A stretch of DNA of 11,768 nt from Solirubrobacteraceae bacterium (GTDB taxonomy: Bacteria > Actinomycetota > Thermoleophilia > Solirubrobacterales > Solirubrobacteraceae). The position numbers were made by a program, and so were the translations under genes. The DNA is taken from the NCBI GenBank assembly GCA_025928415.1, contig JAICJK010000035.1, forward strand, positions 1-11,768. Reading direction: 5' to 3'. The notes beneath the pieces were generated by a model, which saw nothing but the letters and a program-made list of their open reading frames with translations, was not told the DNA's origin and ran no database searches. The first letter of the stretch is position 1. The number at the start of each line of letters is the position of its first letter. This document shows positions 1 through 6,726 of the stretch, in pieces.

Positions 1-75
1 CTCGATGCCGAGGTCGCCGGGGAAGGAGCCGGCCAGCGCGGTCGCGGCGGCCTCGGGCGTCAGATCGCGGGGCAC
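1..75 (-). CDS. 5' end of a minus-strand gene, possibly a PaaI-like hotdog thioesterase (partial)
   Basis: Reading leftward from a GTG at 75-73 there are 25 open codons to the window edge, beginning MPRDLTPEAAATALAGSFPG and followed by DLGIE. An N-terminus of the form 'TPE-A-A--L--SFPG-LGIE' resembles PaaI-family hotdog-fold acyl-CoA thioesterases. This is recalled family resemblance over a very short stretch, so the function is tentative. The codons have the G/C-rich third positions of the neighbouring genes. A -10-like CAGGAT lies 11 nt upstream on the same strand (92-87), and GGGAG (82-78) is too close to the start for a normal ribosome site. The gene is divergent from the acyl-CoA dehydrogenase. 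A thioesterase beside an acyl-CoA dehydrogenase would make sense, but only the missing remainder can confirm it. Confidence 0.4.
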   Translation of the reverse strand, partial: MPRDLTPEAAATALAGSFPGDLGIE

Positions 76-85
76 GACTCCCAAG

Positions 86-91
86 TATCCT
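86..91 (+). promoter_or_regulatory. -10-like element TATCCT for the acyl-CoA dehydrogenase gene
   Basis: TATCCT fits the TANNNT pattern. It would start transcription near position 98, giving a leader of about 40 nt that contains GGAGA at 126-130, which lies 8 nt before the ATG at 139. It overlaps the minus-strand hexamer CAGGAT (92-87). No convincing -35 is visible. Confidence 0.4.
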
Positions 92-92
92 G
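87..92 (-). promoter_or_regulatory. -10-like element CAGGAT for the divergent minus-strand gene
   Basis: CAGGAT, read from 92 to 87, ends 11 nt before the minus-strand GTG at 75. That spacing implies a nearly leaderless mRNA. The same hexamer stands in front of the gene at 10207. Confidence 0.35.
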
Positions 93-138
93 CCCAGCAC
101 CCCCTCGACGCCTGACCCCGACGCTGGAGAAGCCCATC

Positions 139-1350
139 ATGGCCCTCGCGCCCGCCTCGCTGGAGCCCACCGACGAGCAGAAGGCCATCATCGAGATGGT
201 CCGTCAGTTCACCGACGAGCAGATCATCCCGAACGCCGAGCACTACGACGGCGCCGACGAGTACCCCGAGCCGATCGTCGAGCAGCTCAAGGAGCTCGGG
301 CTGTTCGGGATCACGATCCCCGAGGAGTACGGGGGCCTGGGGCTGGACCTCACGACCTACGTGATGGTCGTCGAGGAGCTCTCGCGCGGCTGGATCTCGA
401 TCAGCGGCGTGATCAACACGCACTTCATCGGCTCCTACCTGCTGCTCAAGTACGGCAGCGACGAGCAGCGGCAGAAGTACCTGCCGCGCATGGCCACGGG
501 GGAGATCCGCGCCGCGTTCTCGCTGTCGGAGCCCGAGCTGGGCTCCGACGTCCAGGCGATCAAGACCTCGGCCAAGAAGGTCGACGGCGGCGCGTACGAG
601 ATCAACGGCCAGAAGATGTGGGTCACCAACGGGCTGATGTCCGACCTCGTCTTCGTGCTGGTGAAGACCGACCCGGACGCGCAGCCCCGGCACAAGGGCT
701 TCACCTGCTTCATCACCGAGAAGGCCCCCGGCGTCTCGGAGAACACCGGCGAGTACGCCGGCCTGACCGTGCCGCCCAAGATCAAGAAGATGGGCTACAA
801 GGGCGTCGAGTCGACCGAGCTGGTCTACGACGGCTACAAATGCCCGGCGGACAACGTGCTGGGCGGCGAGGAGGCCGGGCTCAACAAGGGCTTCGCGCAG
901 ATGATGGACGCGCTGGAGGTCGGCCGCGCGAACGTCGCCGCCCGCGGCGTCGGCCTGGCCCAGCGCGCGCTGGAGCTCGCCCTGCGCTACTCGCAGGAGC
1001 GCAGGGCGTTCGGCAAGCCGAGCGCCGAGCACCAGGCGATCCAGTTCAAGCTCGCCGACATGGCCACGCAGCTCGACGCCGCCCGCCTGCTGACGCGCCG
1101 CGCCGCGCAGATGAAGGACGCCGGCGACCGCTCCGACATGGAGGCGGGGATGGCCAAGCTCTTCGCCTCGGAGACCGCCCGCTACTGCGCGGAGGAGTGC
1201 CTGCGCATCCACGGCGGCTACGGCTACTCCAAGGAGTACGAGATCGAGCGGATCTACCGCGACGCCCCGCTGCTGCTGATCGGCGAGGGGACCTCGGAGA
1301 TCCAGAAGATGGTCATCGGGAAGAAGCTGCTCCAACGTCACAAGCTGTAG
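139..1350 (+). CDS. Acyl-CoA dehydrogenase, candidate methylsuccinyl-CoA dehydrogenase type
   Basis: This is a 403-residue FAD-dependent acyl-CoA dehydrogenase of normal length, soluble, introducing an alpha,beta double bond into an acyl-CoA and passing electrons to ETF. The family signature FSLSEPELGSD is at 127-137, WVTNG at 161-165, and the C-terminal signature runs from IHGGYGYSKEYEIER to IGEGTSEIQ, with Glu383 in the usual catalytic-base position. ATG 139 is supported by GGAGA at 126-130. The stretch GWISISGVINTHFI (84-97) and the ending LLLIGEGTSEIQKMVIGKKL resemble, from memory, the dehydrogenase encoded beside crotonyl-CoA reductase in Streptomyces ethylmalonyl-CoA clusters. With a malyl-CoA lyase at 10557-11606, a methylsuccinyl-CoA substrate is possible but is inference. 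Branched-chain or short-chain acyl-CoA substrates are alternatives. The family call is firm; the substrate is not. Confidence 0.93.
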   Translation: MALAPASLEPTDEQKAIIEMVRQFTDEQIIPNAEHYDGADEYPEPIVEQLKELGLFGITIPEEYGGLGLDLTTYVMVVEELSRGWISISGVINTHFIGSYLLLKYGSDEQRQKYLPRMATGEIRAAFSLSEPELGSDVQAIKTSAKKVDGGAYEINGQKMWVTNGLMSDLVFVLVKTDPDAQPRHKGFTCFITEKAPGVSENTGEYAGLTVPPKIKKMGYKGVESTELVYDGYKCPADNVLGGEEAGLNKGFAQMMDALEVGRANVAARGVGLAQRALELALRYSQERRAFGKPSAEHQAIQFKLADMATQLDAARLLTRRAAQMKDAGDRSDMEAGMAKLFASETARYCAEECLRIHGGYGYSKEYEIERIYRDAPLLLIGEGTSEIQKMVIGKKLLQRHKL

Positions 1351-1362
1351 GCCGATCGGCCT
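1349..1362. repeat. 14-bp perfect palindrome overlapping the acyl-CoA dehydrogenase stop codon
   Basis: AGGCCGATCGGCCT equals its own reverse complement. It covers the last two bases of the TAG stop and ends 3 bp before the TAGGGT -10 element, so it sits in the promoter spacer of the next gene. It could be an operator, or an incidental GC-rich palindrome. Confidence 0.4.
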
Positions 1363-1365
1363 CGC

Positions 1366-1371
1366 TAGGGT
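1366..1371 (+). promoter_or_regulatory. -10 element TAGGGT for a leaderless transcript starting at the GTG at 1379
   Basis: TAGGGT (TANNNT type) ends exactly 7 nt before the GTG at 1379, so transcription should start at or within a base of the start codon. No Shine-Dalgarno sequence precedes this GTG. The same 7-nt spacing is seen before the genes at 2797 and 10207. Confidence 0.5.
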
Positions 1372-1378
1372 CCAACGT

Positions 1379-1756
1379 GTGTCCTCCGCCGATGCCAAGG
1401 CCCTCATCGAGCAGGCCGTCCAGGACTTCCTGGAGGAGGTGCCGGCGCTCAAGCCGCTGAAGCTGGTGGTCGGCGTCGACCTGATCGGCGGGCGCAGCGA
1501 CCTGCAGCAGTTCCGCCTCAAGCTGCCCGAGGTCGAGGTGACCAAGGACATGGCGACCGACGCGCGGGTGCGCGTCGAGATGCGCCGCGACTTCTTCAAC
1601 CGCATGGTCGAGTTCGAGGCCAAGGTCCCGGACTGGCACCAGGCCTTCTCCGAGGGCCGCGCGAAGGCCACGGGGGTCGACCAGTACCTGCGGCTCATCG
1701 CCAACGTGGTGGAGAAGCAGGAGGAGCGCGCCCGCCTGCGCCGGGCGCGCCACTAG
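1379..1756 (+). CDS. Small SCP2-like (sterol carrier protein 2 fold) protein
   Basis: This predicts a 125-residue soluble protein with no signal peptide or membrane segment. The central part, DARVRVEMRRDFFNRMVEF followed by W-x2-AFSEGRAKATG and a hydrophobic LRLIANVV, resembles SCP2-type lipid/acyl-CoA binding domains. These typically show a 'V-V-M--xxxxFxxM' strand-helix, an 'AFxxGKxKxxG' motif and a C-terminal helix. The C-terminus is basic (RARLRRARH). The start is the GTG at 1379, chosen because a TAGGGT -10 lies 7 nt upstream and no ribosome site exists. It sits 28 bp after the acyl-CoA dehydrogenase and 7 bp before aguA. A role as a lipid or acyl-CoA carrier beside the dehydrogenase is plausible. 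The fold assignment comes from pattern memory only. Confidence 0.6.
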   Translation: MSSADAKALIEQAVQDFLEEVPALKPLKLVVGVDLIGGRSDLQQFRLKLPEVEVTKDMATDARVRVEMRRDFFNRMVEFEAKVPDWHQAFSEGRAKATGVDQYLRLIANVVEKQEERARLRRARH

Positions 1757-1763
1757 CCCGGCG

Positions 1764-2786
1764 ATGGCGCCCGGGCGCCCGCCGGCGGCGGACGGCTTCC
1801 GCATGCCGGCCGAGCACGCGCCGCACGAGCGGACGCTGATGGCCTGGCCCTGCCGCGCGGAGCTGTGGGGGGCGGAGATCGAGCGGGCCCGCGCCGAGTA
1901 CGCCGGGGTCGCGAACGCCGTCGCCGCCTTCGAGCCGGTCACGATGGTCTGCGGCTCGGCGCAGGACGCGGCCGCCGCCCGCGCCGCGCTGACGGCCGCC
2001 GCCGAGGTCGTCGAGCTGCCGATCGACGACTCCTGGCTGCGCGACAGCGGGCCGATCTTCGTGCTCGGCCAGGGCGGCGCCCGGGCCGCCGTGCACTTCG
2101 GCTTCAACGCCTGGGGCGAGAAGTTCCACCCCTACGACCGCGACGCGGCGATCGGCGGCGTCCTCGGCGCGCACGCCGGCGACGAGGTCTACCGCGCGCC
2201 GTTCGTGCTCGAGGGCGGCTCGGTGACCACCGACGGGCTCGGCACCCTGGTGACCACCGAGCAGTGCCTGCTGCACCCCAACCGCAACCCGGAGATGACC
2301 CGCGAGCAGCTCGAGGAGGGCCTCCAGGACTTCCTCGGGACCGACCGGGTGGTGTGGCTCGGCCGCGGCCTGGTCGAGGACCGCGACACCGACGGGCACG
2401 TCGACCTGATCGCCGCGTTCGCCGCGGACGGCCGCCTGCTGCTCCAGAGCCGGCCGCCCGGTGACCCCGACCACGAGGCCATGGCCGACAACCACGAGCG
2501 CGCCGCGGCCGCGGGCCTCGACGTGATCGCCTTCGAGCCGCTGGCCCGCGGCACCGTCGCCGGGCAGGACGTCGTGCACTCCTACCTCAACCTCTACCTG
2601 GCCAACGGCGCCGTCGTCGTCCCGACCGCCGGCGACGAGCAGGACGCGGGCGCGCTCGAGGCCATCGGCAGCGCCTGCCCGGAGCGCGAGGTCGTCGGGG
2701 TGCCGGGGCTGACGATCGCCTTCGGCGGCGGCGGGCCGCACTGCATCACCCAGCAGGTCCCGCTCGCCACGCCCGGCTCGATCTAG
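1764..2786 (+). CDS. aguA: Agmatine deiminase
   Basis: This enzyme hydrolyses agmatine to N-carbamoylputrescine and ammonia, the first step of the arginine-decarboxylase route to putrescine; it acts in the cytoplasm. The 340 residues carry the motifs of the guanidino-group-modifying (peptidyl-arginine deiminase-like) fold in order: MPAEHAPHERTLMAWP near the N-terminus, DDSWLRDSGP (88-97), LEGGSVTTDGLGT (149-161), DRDTDGHVD (206-214) with His212, and GGGGPHCITQQVP (321-333), where Cys327 is the catalytic cysteine. The length is near the family norm and nothing is missing. ATG 1764 lies 7 bp after the previous stop with no clear ribosome site, suggesting coupling or leaderless initiation. The next gene, aguB, performs the following step, so the pair forms a complete module. 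Confidence 0.95.
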   Translation: MAPGRPPAADGFRMPAEHAPHERTLMAWPCRAELWGAEIERARAEYAGVANAVAAFEPVTMVCGSAQDAAAARAALTAAAEVVELPIDDSWLRDSGPIFVLGQGGARAAVHFGFNAWGEKFHPYDRDAAIGGVLGAHAGDEVYRAPFVLEGGSVTTDGLGTLVTTEQCLLHPNRNPEMTREQLEEGLQDFLGTDRVVWLGRGLVEDRDTDGHVDLIAAFAADGRLLLQSRPPGDPDHEAMADNHERAAAAGLDVIAFEPLARGTVAGQDVVHSYLNLYLANGAVVVPTAGDEQDAGALEAIGSACPEREVVGVPGLTIAFGGGGPHCITQQVPLATPGSI

Positions 2787-2789
2787 ACT
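2784..2789 (+). promoter_or_regulatory. -10 element TAGACT in front of aguB, overlapping the aguA stop codon
   Basis: TAGACT begins with the TAG stop of aguA and ends exactly 7 nt before the aguB ATG at 2797. The 10-nt gap between the genes contains no Shine-Dalgarno sequence, so leaderless transcription starting at aguB is the simplest reading. A hexamer of the same sequence occurs at 11641. Confidence 0.5.
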
Positions 2790-2796
2790 CGCCGCC

Positions 2797-3732
2797 ATGC
2801 GGCTGCTCACGGCCTACGACCCCCCGGCGTCCCCGGCGCGCGTCGAGGCCCCGCGCCGCAGCCCGCTGCGCGTCGCCGCCGTCCAGCACCGCTGGCATCC
2901 GGACGGCGGCGAGCACCGCGCCGCGCTGGCCGAGGGCGTCCGGCTGGCCGCTGCCGAGGGCGCCGTGCTGGTCTGCCTGCAGGAGCTGACGCTGTCGCCG
3001 TACTTCGCGATCACCCCGGGCGGGCCGCAGGCCGCGGGCGCGGCCCCCGAGGACCTTCCCGGCGGCCCGACCCATGCCTGGGCGGCGGACCTGGCCCGCG
3101 AGACCGGCGCCCACGTCCACGCGTCGCTCTACGAGCGCGCCGACGCCGAGGACGGCCTGGGCTTCAACACCGCGATCGTCGTCGCCCCCGACGGGAGCCT
3201 CGCCGCCCGGACGCGCAAGCTGCACATCCCGGTCACCGCCGGCTACTACGAGGACAAGTACTTCCGGCCCGGCCCACCCGGGGACGACGCGTTCCCGGTC
3301 GTCGGCCTGGCCGACGGGCGCTTCGGCTTCCCGACCTGCTGGGACCAGTGGTTCCCGGAGCTCGCGCGCGCCTACTCGCTGGCCGGCGCCGAGGTCCTGG
3401 TCTACCCGACGGCGATCGGCTCGGAGCCCGACCACCCGGACTTCGACACCCAGCCGCTGTGGCAGCAGGTGATCGTCGCCAACGGCATCGCCAACGGCAC
3501 GTTCATGGTCGCGATCAACCGCATCGGGACCGAGGGGCCGCTGACCTTCTACGGGACGTCGTTCATCTCCGACCCCTACGGGCGCATCCTCGTCCAGGCC
3601 CCGCGCGACGAGCCCGCCGTCCTCGTCGCCGACCTCGACCTCGACCAGCGCGCCGACTGGCTGGAGCTGTTCCCGTTCCTGAGTACGCGCCGGCCGGACG
3701 CCTACGCCACGCTGGCGGCGCCGCGGTCGTGA
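2797..3732 (+). CDS. aguB: N-carbamoylputrescine amidase (nitrilase superfamily)
   Basis: This enzyme converts N-carbamoylputrescine to putrescine, CO2 and ammonia, completing the route begun by AguA. The 311-residue carbon-nitrogen hydrolase shows the nitrilase triad: Glu63 in LQELTLSPYF, Lys141 in TRKLHIP, and Cys181 in FPTCWDQWFPELAR. Features specific to this subfamily include GYYEDKYFRPG, YPTAIGSEPDHPDFDT and INRIGTEGPLTFYGTSFISDP. Before the conserved LRVAAVQ strand (24-30) there is an extra N-terminal stretch of about 23 residues rich in Pro and Arg. ATG 2797 is still preferred because the TAGACT promoter element fits it exactly. The stop overlaps the GTG of the following amidase pseudogene by 3 bp. 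Confidence 0.93.
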   Translation: MRLLTAYDPPASPARVEAPRRSPLRVAAVQHRWHPDGGEHRAALAEGVRLAAAEGAVLVCLQELTLSPYFAITPGGPQAAGAAPEDLPGGPTHAWAADLARETGAHVHASLYERADAEDGLGFNTAIVVAPDGSLAARTRKLHIPVTAGYYEDKYFRPGPPGDDAFPVVGLADGRFGFPTCWDQWFPELARAYSLAGAEVLVYPTAIGSEPDHPDFDTQPLWQQVIVANGIANGTFMVAINRIGTEGPLTFYGTSFISDPYGRILVQAPRDEPAVLVADLDLDQRADWLELFPFLSTRRPDAYATLAAPRS

Positions 3733-4047
3733 TCGCCGCGCTCGCGGCGGCGGGCGCCGTGTCGGCCGCGGGGGCGCCGCGGCCGGCGATGGTCCAGGAC
3801 CCGGTGGGATTCGGGGCCCGGCGCATCGCGGAGACCCGCGCCTACGCCGTGCGCCACTACGGCCTGCACCATGCGCGGCTGCTGAACCCGCGGGTGATCG
3901 TCATCCACGATCGCCACCGGGAACGTCATCGGGCACGCCGAGTCGCTGTCGAGCCCCTATCACCACGAGCGCGTGGCACGCCTGCGCCGCCAGACCCACG
4001 CCGACTTCTCCCGCTCCGCGATGCGGCGCTACCGCCGCGGGCTGTGA
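3729..4047 (+). pseudogene. Broken N-acetylmuramoyl-L-alanine amidase (peptidoglycan hydrolase), internal deletion with frameshift
   Basis: A GTG at 3729 overlaps the aguB stop. It opens a signal-peptide-like Ala-rich stretch followed by PAMVQDPVGFGARRIAETR, AYAVRHYGLHHARL and LLNPRVIVIH, which resembles the N-terminus of secreted actinobacterial Amidase_2 enzymes. The reading then jumps to another frame (+1) around 3907-3912, continuing IATGNVIGHAESLSSPYHHE, RVARLRRQTHADFSRSAMRR, YRRGL and a TGA at 4045-4047, which resembles the C-terminal end of the same family. What lies between in intact members, roughly 80-90 residues with most of the zinc-amidase catalytic core, is absent. Some 105 codons remain where about 200 or more are expected. 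A loss this size is not a sequencing slip. Two GTCATC copies (3900-3905 and 3925-3930) flank the join. Confidence 0.72.
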
Positions 4048-4066
4048 GCGTGGATCGCGGCTGACC

Positions 4067-4093
4067 CGGCGGGCGACCGACCGCGTCCCGCCG
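4067..4093 (+). terminator. GC-only hairpin after the amidase pseudogene, possible terminator
   Basis: CGGCGGG (4067-4073) and CCCGCCG (4087-4093) form a perfect 7-bp stem with a 13-nt loop, 20 nt after the pseudogene stop and upstream of the next promoter. No U-tract follows, so it is at best a weak or Rho-assisted terminator. Confidence 0.3.
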
Positions 4094-4106
4094 CGAACCG
4101 ATGGGC

Positions 4107-4133
4107 TTCACACGGGGCGCCGGGGGGTATAGA
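4107..4133 (+). promoter_or_regulatory. Promoter for the membrane protein gene: -35 TTCACA, -10 TATAGA
   Basis: TTCACA (4107-4112) differs from TTGACA at one position and TATAGA (4128-4133) resembles TATAAT. The 15-bp spacer is slightly short. The predicted transcript carries GGAAGG (4183-4188) 7 nt before ATG 4196. This is the only place in the window with recognisable -35 and -10 boxes together. Confidence 0.5.
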
Positions 4134-4195
4134 CCGGCCCCTGGCACCGGCCGGCGCCGGAGTTCAGCGGGCCATCCCGCCCGGAAGGCCATCCG

Positions 4196-5983
4196 ATGAT
4201 CTCGCTGTCCACGGCAAGAGCCGCGCGTCTCACCCGCTCGCCCGAGGCGCCGGCGGCTCCCCGTCTCTGGGGGATCCCGGTGGTCTGGGCGGCGCTCGCC
4301 GCCCTGCTGCTGATCGTCGGGGCGTGGCTGCTGCACCTGGGCTCGGGGTCGACGTTCTGGGTGGACGAGTGGTCGTGGATCCTGCATCGCCGCGGGAACG
4401 ACCTCGGCACGTTCCTGCGGCCCCACAACGACCACCTGTCGCTCGTCCCGCTCGCGATCTACCGCGTGATGTTCGCGACGGTCGGCCTGGACCACTACGG
4501 GCCCTACCGGCTGCTGTCGATCCTCGCCCACTGCGGCTGCGTCGTCCTGGTCTTCGTCTACGCGCGCCGGCGGCTCGGCGACCTGCTGGCCCTCGCGGCG
4601 GCCGCCTCGCTGCTGCTGCTGGGGCCGGCGTGGCAGAACATCCTCTGGCCGTTCCAGATCGCCTGGCTGCTCTCCGTGGGCGCGGGCGTCGGGGCGCTGC
4701 TGGCGCTCGACCGCCGCGACCGCCGGGGTGACGCCGGCGCGTCGGGCCTGCTCGCCCTCTCCCTCGCGAGCTCGGGCGTCGGCGTGCCGATCGCCCTGGG
4801 CGTGCTCGTCGAAGTGCTGCTCACGCGCCCCTGGCGACGGCTGTGGATCGTCGTCGCGCCGCTGATCCCGTACGCGGTCTGGTGGCAGCTCTACGAGAAG
4901 TCGACCTGGGCCGGCCACGAGAAGGCGGCGGGCTTGGCCCATCCGCTGCTCGACGGACTGTGGCGGGCGCCCTCCTTCGCGGTCGCCTCCGCGGCCTCGG
5001 CGCTCGCGGCGCTCGCCGGGCTCGGAGGGGACACCGGCGATCTGGCCGGCGACCCCGGGACGTTCCTCCTCTTCGGCCCGGTCCTGCTGGCCGCGGCGGC
5101 CGCGGCGCTCGTGTGGCGCCTGCGGCGCCTCGGCGGCGTCCCGCCGCGCGTCCTCGCGCTCGGGACGATGGCGCTGGCGTTCTGGGTGTCGACGGCGGTC
5201 ACCCGCGGGTACGTCGGCGATCCGTACACGAGCCGCTACCTGTACATCAGCGGGGTCCTGGTGCTCCTGGCGGCCGCCGACCTGGCCCGCGGCCTCCGCC
5301 TCTCCGACCGCGTCATGGCGGGCCTCGTCGTCGCCGTGACCGCAGCGTGCATGTCCAACGTCCAGGCCTACCTCAACGGCGCGACGTTCTTCGTCCGTCA
5401 GGGCGAGCTCACGCGCGCCGGCCTGAGCGCGCTCGACGTGGCACGCGATGTGGTGAAGCCGAGCTTCGACGCCGACCCGCTGTCCGGCATCCCCGCGGGG
5501 TCGTACTTCGCGGCCGAGCGCGCGATCGGAACGCCGGCGCTGCCCCCCGCGGCGCTGCCGTTCCTGTCCTCCCGCGCCCGCCAGCACGTGGACAGCGAGC
5601 TGATCGCGATCGAGGCCGTCGCGCCGCGCCCGCCGGCGCCGGGGCAGGCGCAGGCCGCCGCGGGACCGCGGCCGGCGGTCGGGTCGGCGACCGGCGGGAC
5701 GCTGACCGCGGACGGCTCGTGCGTGGTCTTCCGCGCCGCGGGGGCGGCGCCGGCGGGGGCCCAGGCGTCGGCGGACCTGCTGCTGGCCCCGGGCCACGCG
5801 GCCGTGATCCGGGCCCGTGGCGGCCCCGTCGGCGTGGCGGTCCGCCGCTACGGCGACGACCTGCAGAACGTGGGGACGGTCCGGACCTCCGGCGTCCTCG
5901 CCGTCCCGCGCGACCGCGCCCCCGCGCCGTGGCGCGTGCGGCTGGGTCCGACCGCGGGCCTGGCCGTCTGCGGCCTCGGCTGA
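4196..5983 (+). CDS. Polytopic membrane protein, GT-C-like putative glycosyltransferase
   Basis: This encodes a 595-residue integral membrane protein of unassigned function. About eleven hydrophobic segments are visible (roughly 27-46, 106-123, 129-145, 154-171, 183-209, 213-229, 258-276, 288-306, 318-335, 347-363, 373-388), followed by a soluble, Ala/Pro-rich C-terminal part from about 420. After the first segment comes WVDEWSW with Asp57-Glu58 and then RPHNDHLS (75-82). An acidic pair in the first extracytoplasmic loop of a many-spanning protein is typical of GT-C lipid-linked-sugar glycosyltransferases, and this is the basis of the call. Start ATG 4196 is set by GGAAGG 7 nt upstream. The gene has its own promoter, so it is separate from the putrescine genes. 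The sugar donor, acceptor and pathway cannot be read from the sequence. Confidence 0.75.
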   Translation: MISLSTARAARLTRSPEAPAAPRLWGIPVVWAALAALLLIVGAWLLHLGSGSTFWVDEWSWILHRRGNDLGTFLRPHNDHLSLVPLAIYRVMFATVGLDHYGPYRLLSILAHCGCVVLVFVYARRRLGDLLALAAAASLLLLGPAWQNILWPFQIAWLLSVGAGVGALLALDRRDRRGDAGASGLLALSLASSGVGVPIALGVLVEVLLTRPWRRLWIVVAPLIPYAVWWQLYEKSTWAGHEKAAGLAHPLLDGLWRAPSFAVASAASALAALAGLGGDTGDLAGDPGTFLLFGPVLLAAAAAALVWRLRRLGGVPPRVLALGTMALAFWVSTAVTRGYVGDPYTSRYLYISGVLVLLAAADLARGLRLSDRVMAGLVVAVTAACMSNVQAYLNGATFFVRQGELTRAGLSALDVARDVVKPSFDADPLSGIPAGSYFAAERAIGTPALPPAALPFLSSRARQHVDSELIAIEAVAPRPPAPGQAQAAAGPRPAVGSATGGTLTADGSCVVFRAAGAAPAGAQASADLLLAPGHAAVIRARGGPVGVAVRRYGDDLQNVGTVRTSGVLAVPRDRAPAPWRVRLGPTAGLAVCGLG

Positions 5984-6030
5984 GCCGCCCGCCCGATCGC
6001 CCGCCCGCCCGCGGCGCGGTTGCCTTGCCG

Positions 6031-6726
6031 TCACAGCCCGATGATCAGGTCGCGGACCTCGGCGGGCCGGGAGAGGAAGGGGTGGTGGCCGGCGTCGAGC
6101 TCCACGACGGCGGCTGCCCGACGGGCGAACTCGCGTTGCCGGCCGGCCGGGGTGCCCTGGTCCTGCGCGCAGACGAGGTACGTCGAGGGCACGTGCTGCC
6201 AGGCCGCCGACCGCACCGGCTGCCCGAGCACCGCCAGGCTCTGCCGGGCCGTCCTGTCCATGGCCTGTCGCTGGATCTCCGGATCGCAGTCCTGCAGGAA
6301 CGTCTCGGCCAGGGCCTCCGGCCGGACGGTGAAGGTGCCGCCCTCGGGATCGATGTCGAGAAACGGGGCGGGCTGCTCACCGCCGAACGAGGAGAGGCTC
6401 TGCCCGGCCTCGGGCAGGTAGCTCGACACGAGCAGCAGATGGCGCACGGCGCCGACGCCCGCCGCCGCCTCCGCGGTGACGATGCCGCCGTAGCTGTGGG
6501 CGACCACCACCGTCGGCTCGTCGCTCGCGGTCAGGGCCTGCCGGACCGACGCGACGTCCTCGGCCAGCCCGGGCCCTTGCGCACCCGTCGGCTCACCGGT
6601 CTCGCCACAGCTCGGCAGGGCCGGCGCCTCGCTGGCGACGCCCCGCTCGGCCAGCAGCTCACCGGTCCGGTGCCACCACCACGACCCGTCCCTGACGCAT
6701 GCCCCATGTACGAAGACGACCCTCAT
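6031..6726 (-). CDS. Alpha/beta hydrolase (esterase-like)
   Basis: This predicts a 231-residue cytoplasmic alpha/beta-hydrolase-fold enzyme. The N-terminus MRVVFVHGACVRDGSWWW holds the oxyanion-hole HG motif. The nucleophile elbow is VVAHSYGGIV with Ser78, the likely acid is Asp189 in CAQDQGTP, and the catalytic His is His214 in DAGHHPFLSRP. This layout (HGAW-like start, AHSYGG, and a late 'T-Y-x-C--D' strand) resembles the small esterases related to plant methylesterases and hydroxynitrile lyases; the substrate is unknown. ATG 6726 is supported by AGGAGG at 6736-6731, four bases upstream. A long open frame continues upstream through the glycosylase region but is only GC-driven read-through. 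The gene is convergent with the membrane protein. The remnant of a divergent TetR regulator abuts its start codon. Confidence 0.88.
   Translation of the reverse strand: MRVVFVHGACVRDGSWWWHRTGELLAERGVASEAPALPSCGETGEPTGAQGPGLAEDVASVRQALTASDEPTVVVAHSYGGIVTAEAAAGVGAVRHLLLVSSYLPEAGQSLSSFGGEQPAPFLDIDPEGGTFTVRPEALAETFLQDCDPEIQRQAMDRTARQSLAVLGQPVRSAAWQHVPSTYLVCAQDQGTPAGRQREFARRAAAVVELDAGHHPFLSRPAEVRDLIIGL

Noticed and set aside
4151..4160. CCGGCGCCGG palindrome in the leader of the membrane protein gene as a regulatory hairpin
   Set aside because: A 10-bp GC-only palindrome with no loop is expected by chance at this base composition and has no partner site.
5984..6030. GCCC-rich tract between the convergent membrane protein and hydrolase genes as a repeat element or terminator
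   Set aside because: Irregular CGCCCG copies only; no stable stem with a U-tract and no regular unit. It looks like compositional bias.
3926..6034. 702-codon open frame on the minus strand opposite the membrane protein gene
   Set aside because: The translation is low-complexity Arg/Gly/Asp/Gln-rich sequence with no recognisable motif. The plus-strand frame has coherent membrane segments, a promoter and a ribosome site.
4843..6726. Upstream part of the frame that ends in the TetR-like sequence, as a long regulator gene
   Set aside because: Most of that frame is an Arg/Gly-rich shadow of the membrane protein and hydrolase genes. Only the last portion from about 6727 resembles TetR.
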